A DNA stretch of 19,874 nucleotides, from positions 30,526 through 50,399 of the forward strand of contig DCTX01000020.1 of NCBI GenBank assembly GCA_002329325.1, written 5' to 3'. Each line of letters opens with the position of its first letter. Position 1 is the stretch's first letter. Below are positions 1 to 5,619 of the stretch, one piece after another. The stretch is from Anaerolineales bacterium UBA1429 (lineage in GTDB: Bacteria; Chloroflexota; Anaerolineae; UBA1429). A program made the translations under genes and the position numbers. The notes beneath the pieces were generated by a model. The model had not been told where the DNA came from and made no database searches. It worked only from the letters and a program-made list of their open reading frames with translations.

Positions 1-114
1 CTCTCGATCCCCTGCCGCTATGTGCACACGCCCTCCGAGATGGTGAACTATGGCGACGTGCAGCAATCCGTGCAGTTGCTGATGGAGCTGCTGAGCCACG
101 AGATCGCGCTGTAG
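1..114 (+). CDS. M42-family metallopeptidase (glutamyl aminopeptidase/endoglucanase-like), C-terminal end only
   Basis: Reading frame 1 is open from the left edge to TAG at 112-114 and gives 37 residues. They contain IPCRYVHTPSEMV followed by a short amphipathic helix (DVQQSVQLLMELL). This resembles the conserved end of M42 aminopeptidases (FrvX/PepA-like), where the usual form is 'GIPTRYIHSPVEMV...D' and the His-Ser/Thr-Pro-x-Glu segment lies near the last metal ligand. The family consists of cytosolic, co-catalytic metal aminopeptidases that trim peptides in large tetrahedral assemblies. The catalytic residues lie outside the window, so activity cannot be judged. The assignment rests on this tail alone. 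M20 and M28 peptidases have a similar fold and are the main alternatives. A GC-rich hairpin follows the stop. Confidence 0.6.
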   Translation, partial: LSIPCRYVHTPSEMVNYGDVQQSVQLLMELLSHEIAL

Positions 115-135
115 CGCGATTCGGAGCATGCGGAC

Positions 136-166
136 GGGGGCGCTGCGCACACTGGGCAGCGCCCCC
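136..166 (+). terminator. GC-rich hairpin after the M42 peptidase gene
   Basis: GGGGGCGCTGC (136-146) and GCAGCGCCCCC (156-166) form a perfect 11-bp stem with a 9-nt loop. It lies 21 bp after the peptidase stop and before the converging ASCH gene. There is no T-tract on either strand, so this is a terminator-like or mRNA-3'-end hairpin rather than a classic intrinsic terminator. Confidence 0.5.
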
Positions 167-213
167 GCTGCTATGCCAGCAGTCGGGGCTGGAGGGGCGC
201 GCAGCGGGCGGGC

Positions 214-627
214 CTAGGCGTTCTCCGGATAGGGGATCGGCTTGATCAGCGCGTCGTCCACATCCCAAAGGCCCAGGCGACCGCGCATGGGCACAAACTC
301 GACGAGCTGGATCTCATCGAGCAGCCAGCCATAGGGCCCGCCGAACCACTCGCGATCGTTACGGTCCGGGATGTCCTTCTTGCGGGTCACGATGTCGTAC
401 AGGCGGGCGACGGCGACGATGCCTCCACGGGGCAGGGGGTCGGGCCAATACCAGCCTTCCTGCCGGCACTCCTCGGCGATCTCTTTGGCGAACGCAGTGT
501 CTACACGCATGCCTGCGTGGATGGCCAGCGGGCCACGGTAGGACGTCTGCCAGGAGCGGTTCTCGACACGCTTGTCGCCCAGGGCGATCAACATCGCGTA
601 GGGCTGCTGGATGGTGAGCGCCTTCAT
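214..627 (-). CDS. ASCH-domain protein (RNA-binding-fold, function unknown)
   Basis: The product has 137 residues. The N-terminus carries the ASCH signature: a short strand (KALTIQQPYA), then G17-x-K19-x-x-E22-x-R24, then a strand ending in IHAG (36-39). ASCH domains have a PUA-like beta-barrel fold and are thought to bind RNA or modified nucleotides. A few members have been shown to be RNases or amidohydrolases acting on acetylated nucleosides. Which substrate this one uses cannot be read from sequence. The ATG at 627 was chosen because AAGGAGGT sits 4 nt before it. A GTG two codons upstream would lie inside that ribosome binding site. The gene stands alone behind its own promoter (648-676), and the HAD gene upstream is closed by a terminator. 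No signal peptide or membrane segment is seen. Confidence 0.8.
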   Translation of the reverse strand: MKALTIQQPYAMLIALGDKRVENRSWQTSYRGPLAIHAGMRVDTAFAKEIAEECRQEGWYWPDPLPRGGIVAVARLYDIVTRKKDIPDRNDREWFGGPYGWLLDEIQLVEFVPMRGRLGLWDVDDALIKPIPYPENA

Positions 628-647
628 GTGCACCTCCTTTCGTCGCC

Positions 648-676
648 ATTATAGGTGCCGACAAAAGAAAGCGCAA
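648..676 (-). promoter_or_regulatory. Promoter of the ASCH gene
   Basis: On the minus strand, TTGCGC (676-671), a 17-bp spacer and TATAAT (653-648) form a sigma-A-type promoter. Transcription would start near 641, almost at the ribosome binding site, giving a very short leader of about 14 nt before the ATG at 627. Confidence 0.65.
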
Positions 677-712
677 CCACCAGTTCCTTTCGAGGCAAGA
701 TTGACCGGCGGG

Positions 713-744
713 AAAAAGCCCCGCGCCTGGTAGCCCTGCGGGGC
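713..744 (-). terminator. Intrinsic terminator of the HAD phosphatase gene
   Basis: Read on the minus strand, GCCCCGC (744-738) pairs with GCGGGGC (724-718), and the stem is followed at once by TTTTT (717-713). It lies about 30 bp after the HAD stop codon and just upstream of the ASCH promoter, so it separates the two units. Confidence 0.8.
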
Positions 745-775
745 GGCGCTGAGGTTCAGGGCATAGGCCTCTGCG

Positions 776-1579
776 CTAGCCCGCCAGAGTCTGCTCCCAG
801 GCCGCCTGCAGGGCGGGGAGATCGGCAAAGAGCCAATCGGGAGGCCTGGCAAAGGCCGCGGCCTCTTCCGCCGTCGAGATGCCCGTGAGCACCATGATCG
901 TCTTGAGGCCAGCGCGCTGCCCGCCCAGGACATCGGTCTCCAGCCGGTCGCCCAGGATGGCCGTCTCCTCCGGTCGCGCGCCCAGTTGCCGCAGCGCCAG
1001 TTGGAGCGCCAACGGCTCGGGCTTGCCCACCACCAGGGGCTCTACATCGGTGGCCGCCACCAGGGCCGCCAGGATGCTGCCCGCGCCGGGGATGATGTCG
1101 CTTTCCAGGGGATAGGTCTTGTCCGGATTGGTGCCGATAAAGGTGGCGCCGGCGCGTATCGCCAGGGTGGCGGTGGCGAGCTTGTCAAAGGTCAGGGTCT
1201 TGTCCCAGCCGACGACCACATAGCGCGACTCGCGACCGCCCATGACAAAGCCCTGCTTCTCCAGCTCGTGGATCAGGGCGGCCTCGCCCACCACGTTGAC
1301 GCGGGTGCCGGGGGGCGCCTGGGTGGCCAGGTAGGCCGCCGTCGCCACGCCCGAGGTCATGATGCGCGCGGGGGGCACCTGCATTCCCATGCCCGCCAGG
1401 CGCTCGTGGAACTGCTCGGGCGTCAGGGTCGAGTTGTTGGTCACCAGGAGGTAGTTGATGCCGCGCTCCTGGATAAAGGCGATAAAGGCGGCGGCGCCGC
1501 CCAGGGCCGAATGCCCCCGGTAGAGCACCCCATCCATATCCACCAGCAGATTGCGGATCTGCGCCAATGTCCCTTCCAT
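776..1579 (-). CDS. HAD-superfamily class IIA phosphatase, NagD-like
   Basis: The 267-residue protein has all four HAD motifs. Motif I is D14-M-D16-G-V-L-Y-R-G (nucleophile and acid/base Asp), motif II is T47-N-N-S, motif III is K186 in VVGKPEP, and motif IV is G-D211-R-L-E-T-D216 (Mg2+ ligands). The spacing between motifs II and III, with a C2 cap in between, is that of the IIA subfamily (NagD, AraL, 4-nitrophenylphosphatase, phosphoglycolate phosphatase). These are soluble enzymes that dephosphorylate small sugar phosphates or nucleoside monophosphates. The substrate cannot be inferred. The ATG at 1579 was preferred over a GTG two codons upstream because TAGGAG lies 5 nt before it. The gene is monocistronic, with its own promoter and an intrinsic terminator. 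Confidence 0.9.
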   Translation of the reverse strand: MEGTLAQIRNLLVDMDGVLYRGHSALGGAAAFIAFIQERGINYLLVTNNSTLTPEQFHERLAGMGMQVPPARIMTSGVATAAYLATQAPPGTRVNVVGEAALIHELEKQGFVMGGRESRYVVVGWDKTLTFDKLATATLAIRAGATFIGTNPDKTYPLESDIIPGAGSILAALVAATDVEPLVVGKPEPLALQLALRQLGARPEETAILGDRLETDVLGGQRAGLKTIMVLTGISTAEEAAAFARPPDWLFADLPALQAAWEQTLAG

Positions 1580-1629
1580 GCACACTCCTATCGCCCCTGG
1601 GGCAGCCGGATCCTTTCGCTATGGGTGCG

Positions 1630-1658
1630 ATAATAGCATGGCGGCGGCGTGGCACCAA
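1630..1658 (-). promoter_or_regulatory. Promoter of the HAD phosphatase gene
   Basis: Minus-strand TTGGTG (1658-1653), 17-bp spacer, TATTAT (1635-1630). It lies about 50 bp upstream of the ATG at 1579 in an otherwise GC-rich stretch. Confidence 0.55.
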
Positions 1659-1716
1659 GAAGGGGGAGGGGGCGCGCCGGGCGCAGCGAACCAGATGACG
1701 GGCCCAGGCAGCGCCG

Positions 1717-2679
1717 CTACTCGGCGCCGGTCTCCGGCTCCGGCTCGGTCTCTGGCTCCTCGCCCGCGCCCTCCGGCGGGGTCTCCTGCTCGGGGATATA
1801 GTCGCTGCAGACAAAGGTGGAGGGGGTCACAAAGCCGGTGTGGTTCCGATGCACCTCGTTCTGCGCCTCGACGGAGGTGTCGATCTCGGATTGCACCCGC
1901 GCCTGCCTGCGATCCTCGGGCGGGAGGGCTTCGATGGTATCTTTTAGCTCGTTATAGTGCTGGACGCAGACCTGATGGTGCTCCTGCTCGTGCTCGAACA
2001 GATCGCCGTAAAAGCTGTTCCAGGCCGCCTGTATCTCGGGCGGCTGGCTGTCCAGCTCGGTCCATTGGGGCATGACATAATAGAACTCGACCGGTATGTT
2101 CACCGTGCCCATCTGGTGGTGGGTCCCCGGGACCGGGTCCCAGGTCCATCCCGGGAGGTTATGGTGGAACTCGCCGAGGATATCGGGCAGGACCTCGCAC
2201 ACCTCTTCCATGGTGGCGCCAGAGACCTGGTACCTCTGCATGGCCTGTTCTTGAAAGGTGAGGTTCACCGTCAGGGGGGTATCCTGCTCCTCGTCGCGCA
2301 TGATGTCCGGGTGCGGCCCCTCCATGGTAGCGGCGAGGGACTCGGCGGCCTGGCGCAGGAGCCCGGGGCTGGGCTGAGCGTCGGGCTGCGCCCTGGTCGG
2401 CCCGACCTCTCTGGCGTGGCCGGCCTGCGCCGAGGGGCCCTGCCCGGTTAGTTGGCCAAAGCGACGGTTCCCCAAGGTGTGCGCCAGGGTGGGGGCCACG
2501 GAGGGGTTCCCCGTGCCCGAGGCCGGCGCGGAGTCGCGCTGTGAGACGAGTTCGAGCAGCCGCAGGGCCTCGTCATCTGGGGCGCTGCCGCGGTGATGGG
2601 CTGCCGACGCGGAGGGCTGAGCCCGTCTGCGTCGGGCGAGACGCTGCGCGCGTGCATAGGAAAGGTGTCTACTGGCCAT
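1717..2679 (-). CDS. DUF922-like putative Zn-dependent protease with disordered N-terminus
   Basis: The product has 320 residues. Residues 1-135 are Arg-, Ala- and Pro-rich and probably disordered. They include a short LGNRRFGQL element (69-77) that resembles the 'lqr-lGNrAv-xLl' motif common in proteins linked to extracellular contractile injection systems. Residues 136-270 look like a DUF922 domain: YQVSGATMEEV, then strands ending in VEFYYVMPQW, then H230-E-Q-E-H234, a canonical HExxH zinc-metalloprotease motif inside a Trp/Tyr-rich helix. The C-terminal tail is acidic (EEPETEPEPETG). There is no signal peptide or membrane segment, so if it is exported it is not by Sec. The ATG at 2679 follows GAGAGGG. 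The gene stands alone with its own promoter. Proteolytic activity and targets are inferred from the motif only. Confidence 0.65.
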   Translation of the reverse strand: MASRHLSYARAQRLARRRRAQPSASAAHHRGSAPDDEALRLLELVSQRDSAPASGTGNPSVAPTLAHTLGNRRFGQLTGQGPSAQAGHAREVGPTRAQPDAQPSPGLLRQAAESLAATMEGPHPDIMRDEEQDTPLTVNLTFQEQAMQRYQVSGATMEEVCEVLPDILGEFHHNLPGWTWDPVPGTHHQMGTVNIPVEFYYVMPQWTELDSQPPEIQAAWNSFYGDLFEHEQEHHQVCVQHYNELKDTIEALPPEDRRQARVQSEIDTSVEAQNEVHRNHTGFVTPSTFVCSDYIPEQETPPEGAGEEPETEPEPETGAE

Positions 2680-2713
2680 GGCGCCCTCTCTACGGGATGG
2701 CGTTTACAGACTC

Positions 2714-2743
2714 ATTATAGAGCGAGATGGCCTATGAGCGCAA
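2714..2743 (-). promoter_or_regulatory. Promoter of the DUF922-like gene
   Basis: Minus-strand TTGCGC (2743-2738), 18-bp spacer, TATAAT (2719-2714), about 35 bp upstream of the ATG at 2679. The -35 hexamer is identical to that of the ASCH gene. Confidence 0.65.
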
Positions 2744-2784
2744 TGCTGGCGGCTGCGCCGACCTGAGAGGGGTGCATAGCGAGA

Positions 2785-2831
2785 AAGAGGCATGGTTGAG
2801 GCGCCTTCTCGCGCGCCCTACCATGCCTCTT
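2785..2831 (-). terminator. Long inverted repeat after tRNA-Ser, terminator-like
   Basis: AAGAGGCATGGT (2785-2796) and ACCATGCCTCTT (2820-2831) are exact 12-nt inverted arms. The 23-nt loop contains a further GGCGC/GCGCC partial stem. It starts 12 nt after the tRNA 3' end and on the minus strand is followed by TCTCG, so only a weak T-run (CTCTTTCTC) is present. It probably ends the tRNA transcript. Confidence 0.5.
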
Positions 2832-2842
2832 GCGATCCTTTC

Positions 2843-2930
2843 TGGCGGAGAGGGCGGGATTTGAACCCGCGAGGCTTACGCCTACACGATTTCCAATCGT
2901 GCGCACTCGACCGGACTATGCGACCTCTCC
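2843..2930 (-). tRNA. tRNA-Ser (anticodon GGA), CCA encoded
   Basis: The minus strand folds as a class II tRNA. The 7-bp acceptor stem is GGAGAGG/CCTCTCC, the D-arm is GCAT/GTGC with GG in the loop, and the anticodon stem is CACGA/TCGTG with loop TTGGAAA (anticodon GGA). A serine-type long variable arm (AGGC-GTAA-GCCT) and a T-arm GCGGG/CCCGC with loop TTCAAAT complete the cloverleaf. The discriminator is G, and the 3' CCA is encoded at 2845-2843. It reads UCC and UCU serine codons. Only the T-arm, variable arm and acceptor were checked by eye, but all pair without mismatch. Confidence 0.95.
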
Positions 2931-2941
2931 GCAACGCGCCC

Positions 2942-2970
2942 ATTATACTATGGCCCCCCAGGCGGACCAA
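2942..2970 (-). promoter_or_regulatory. Promoter of tRNA-Ser(GGA)
   Basis: Minus-strand TTGGTC (2970-2965), 17-bp spacer, TATAAT (2947-2942). The predicted start is only a few bases before the mature tRNA 5' end at 2930. It diverges from the aspS promoter. Confidence 0.65.
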
Positions 2971-3006
2971 ATAGTCATGGGCCTCACCGCGCGGCCCCAG
3001 AACGAT

Positions 3007-3034
3007 TTGTGCCCATCGCCTGAGCGCATATAAT
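3007..3034 (+). promoter_or_regulatory. Promoter of the aspS-rnc-smc cluster
   Basis: TTGTGC (3007-3012), 16-bp spacer, TATAAT (3029-3034). Transcription would start near 3041, giving a leader of about 30 nt with AGGAG 9 nt before the aspS ATG. There is no T-box or other riboswitch-like leader, since the leader is too short. Confidence 0.55.
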
Positions 3035-3069
3035 CGTAAGGACATCACCCTCATCAGGAGAGACGAGCG

Positions 3070-4830
3070 ATGCTCAAATCACACCATTGCGGTGCGTTGC
3101 GTAGCACCCACGCCGGCGAACAGGTCGCTCTGGCAGGATGGGTCCACCGCCGACGTGACCACGGCAATCTGATCTTTATCGATCTGCGCGACCGCTTTGG
3201 CATCACCCAGCTCGTCTTTAACCCCGATCATGCAGCGGCGGCCCACCAGATGGCCTCTGAGCTGCGCAACGAGTATGTGGTCCGAGTGCTGGGCGCGGTG
3301 CGCGTGCGCCCCGAGGGCATGCGCAACCCCGAGATGGCCACCGGCGATGTCGAGGTTCTGGTGGACCAGGTCGAGATTCTCAACGAAGCAAAGGCGCCCA
3401 TCTTTCACATCAACCGCGAGGGCGAGGTGGACGAGGCCCTGCGCCTGCGCTACCGCTACCTGGACCTGCGCCGCCCCCGCATGCAGCGCAACCTGATCCT
3501 GTACCACCAGGTGGCCCGCTTCATCCGCGAGTACCTTTCCGAGCGCGATTTCATCGAGATCGAGACCCCCATCCTGATCAAGAGCACGCCCGAGGGCGCC
3601 CGCGATTATGTGGTGCCCAGCCGCCTGCATCCCGGCAAGTTCTACGCCCTGCCCCAATCGCCCCAGCAGCTCAAGCAGTTGCTCATGGTCAGCGGGTTCG
3701 AGCGCTACTTTCAGATTGCCCGCTGCTTCCGCGACGAGGACCTCCGCGCCGACCGCCAGCCCGAATTCACCCAGATCGACCTGGAGATGTCCTTTGTGGA
3801 ACGCGAGGATATCCTCCAGCTCATGGAGGGCCTGCTGACGGAGCTGGTGCCCGCCATTTCGGACAAGCGCATCCTGCAGAGCCCCTTTCCCCGGCTCACC
3901 TATGCCGAGGCCCTGGCTCTCTACGGCAGCGACAAGCCCGATGTGCGCTTTGGGATGCTGCTGACCGATCTTTCGGACCTGCTGGCCGCCTCCGAGTTTC
4001 GCGTCTTCCGCGAGGCGGTGCAGAGCGGCGGGCAAGTCAAGGCGATCCGCGTGCCCGGCTGCGCCGGCTACACCCGCCGCCAGACCGACGAGCTGACCCA
4101 GATCGCCCAGGAGCATGGCGCCCAGGGCCTCGCCGCCATCCAGGTGCGCGAGGACGGCGTGCATTCTCCCATCGCCAAGTTCCTCTCGGAGGAGGAGATG
4201 GCGGCGCTGCTGGCCCGCATGGGCGCCCAGCCCGGCGACCTGCTGCTGCTCGTCGCCGATCGGCCCGGGATCGTTGCCGAGGCGCTGGGGGCGCTCCGCC
4301 TGGAGATGGGGCGCCGCCTGGAGCTGCTGGATGACGATGTGCTGGCCTTTGCCTGGATCACCGATTTCCCCCTGCTGGAGTGGAATGCCGAGGAGCAGCG
4401 CTACACCGCCGTGCACCATCCCTTCACGGCGCCCTTTGACGAGGACCTGCCCCTGCTGGAGAGCGATCCTGGCCGCGTGCGCGCCAAGGCCTACGATGTG
4501 GTCGCCAACGGGTACGAGATCGGCGGGGGTAGCATCCGCATCCACCGCAGCGAGGTACAAGCCCGGCTGTTCCGCGCCATCGGCCTGAGTGACGACGAGG
4601 CCCGCGCCCAGTTCGGCCACCTGCTGGAGGCCTTTGAGTTCGGCGCCCCGCCCCACGGCGGCATCGCCGCCGGCATGGCGCGGCTGGTCATGCTGTTGGC
4701 GGGCGAGCCCAACATCCGCGAGGTGACGGCCTTCCCCAAGACCCAGAGCGCCGTGGACCTGATGACCGATGCGCCCTCGCGCATCTCGGGGCGCCAGTTG
4801 GACGAGCTGCACATCCGGCTCAAGGAATAG
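3070..4830 (+). CDS. aspS: Aspartyl-tRNA synthetase, bacterial type
   Basis: This 586-residue class II synthetase charges tRNA with aspartate. It has the N-terminal OB-fold anticodon-binding domain (about 1-105, GWVHRRRDHGNLIFIDLRD), the catalytic core (about 140-560) and the bacterial GAD insertion (about 280-410). Visible motifs are PQSPQQLKQLLM (about 195), motif 2 F220-RDEDLRADR-QPEFTQID and motif 3 GGIAAGMARLVMLL (A537, R538). Length is normal for bacteria. The usual motif 3 is GxDR, whereas here the Asp is Ala537. H31 and G83 match the residues linked to relaxed, Asp/Asn-nondiscriminating AspRS in Pseudomonas, which would need GatCAB elsewhere in the genome. The ATG at 3070 follows AGGAG. 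It is the first gene of a cluster with rnc 20 bp downstream. Confidence 0.97.
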   Translation: MLKSHHCGALRSTHAGEQVALAGWVHRRRDHGNLIFIDLRDRFGITQLVFNPDHAAAAHQMASELRNEYVVRVLGAVRVRPEGMRNPEMATGDVEVLVDQVEILNEAKAPIFHINREGEVDEALRLRYRYLDLRRPRMQRNLILYHQVARFIREYLSERDFIEIETPILIKSTPEGARDYVVPSRLHPGKFYALPQSPQQLKQLLMVSGFERYFQIARCFRDEDLRADRQPEFTQIDLEMSFVEREDILQLMEGLLTELVPAISDKRILQSPFPRLTYAEALALYGSDKPDVRFGMLLTDLSDLLAASEFRVFREAVQSGGQVKAIRVPGCAGYTRRQTDELTQIAQEHGAQGLAAIQVREDGVHSPIAKFLSEEEMAALLARMGAQPGDLLLLVADRPGIVAEALGALRLEMGRRLELLDDDVLAFAWITDFPLLEWNAEEQRYTAVHHPFTAPFDEDLPLLESDPGRVRAKAYDVVANGYEIGGGSIRIHRSEVQARLFRAIGLSDDEARAQFGHLLEAFEFGAPPHGGIAAGMARLVMLLAGEPNIREVTAFPKTQSAVDLMTDAPSRISGRQLDELHIRLKE

Positions 4831-4850
4831 CACGGCAAGCGAGGAGTTGC

Positions 4851-5561
4851 ATGGTCAGCAAGGCGTCGCGCCAACGGGGGCTGCGCGCATTCCAGGCCAA
4901 GATCGGCGTCCCCTTTCAGGATCTGGCCCTCCTGGATGAGGCGCTCACCCATAGCTCGTTCACCAACGAATCGCCCGAGACCCGGGAGCGGGATAACCAG
5001 CGCCTGGAGTACCTGGGCGATGCCATCCTCGATTTTCTGGTGGGCGAGTGGCTCTTTGTCACCTATCCCGAGGCCCAAGAAGGCGAGCTCACCAGCCTGC
5101 GGGCGCTGATCGTGCGCACCGAGAGCCTGGCCGAGCTGGGCCGTCGGCTGGATATCGGCCGCTACCTGCTCATGGGCCGGGGCGAGGCCGCCACCGGCGG
5201 CCAGGAGCGCGACGCCAACCTGTGCGCCGCCGTCGAGGCCCTGATCGGCGCCATGTACCTGGATCGCGGGCTCGAGGTGACGCGCGCCTTTGTCCACGCC
5301 TATCTGCAAGAGCGCGCCGAGCAGTCGGATCTGATCAGCGCCGCCAAAGATGCCAAGAGCTATCTCCAGGAGCACGTCCAGTCCACCCTGCGAGAGACCC
5401 CCCAGTACCAGATCATCTCAGAGGAAGGGCCCGACCACGCCAAGACCTTTACCGCCGTCGTGATCGTCAATCAGGAGGTCTGGGGCCAGGGAACGGGCAG
5501 CAGCAAGCAGGCGGCGCAGCAGGCCGCCGCGCGCGCGGCCCTTGCCAGTCTGGGCCTCTGA
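4851..5561 (+). CDS. rnc: Ribonuclease III
   Basis: This 236-residue endonuclease cuts double-stranded RNA, including rRNA precursors. The N-terminal RIII domain (about 10-155) has the signature NQRLEYLGDAILD (49-61), and the C-terminal dsRNA-binding domain (about 165-235) ends in GSSKQAAQQAAARAAL. Catalytic acids E53 and D57 and the helix glutamate E129 (VEALIGAMYLD) are present, as is E78 in QEGELTSLR. Two usual acids are not: the position of E. coli E38 is Gln50, and the metal-binding Asp three residues before E129 (E. coli D114) is Ala126. Total length is normal. GAGGAG precedes the ATG at 4851 by 4 nt. The gene is 20 bp after aspS and 58 bp before smc, and is probably cotranscribed with both. 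Confidence 0.93.
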   Translation: MVSKASRQRGLRAFQAKIGVPFQDLALLDEALTHSSFTNESPETRERDNQRLEYLGDAILDFLVGEWLFVTYPEAQEGELTSLRALIVRTESLAELGRRLDIGRYLLMGRGEAATGGQERDANLCAAVEALIGAMYLDRGLEVTRAFVHAYLQERAEQSDLISAAKDAKSYLQEHVQSTLRETPQYQIISEEGPDHAKTFTAVVIVNQEVWGQGTGSSKQAAQQAAARAALASLGL

Positions 5562-5619
5562 ACCCGGGGCCAGGCCGTTCCACGGGTCCCTGGCTCAGCG
5601 ATTGATCCGCAAGGAGAAT

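Noticed and set aside
3079..4833. 584-codon open frame on the - strand opposite aspS
   Set aside because: Shadow of aspS. Composition is dominated by Gly/His/Gln/Leu, and there is no ribosome binding site or domain.
5562..5619. Possible GCCAGG/CCTGGC hairpin between rnc and smc
   Set aside because: Only 6 bp with a 15-nt loop in GC-rich DNA and no T-tract. It could arise by chance and is not supported as a terminator or RNase III site.
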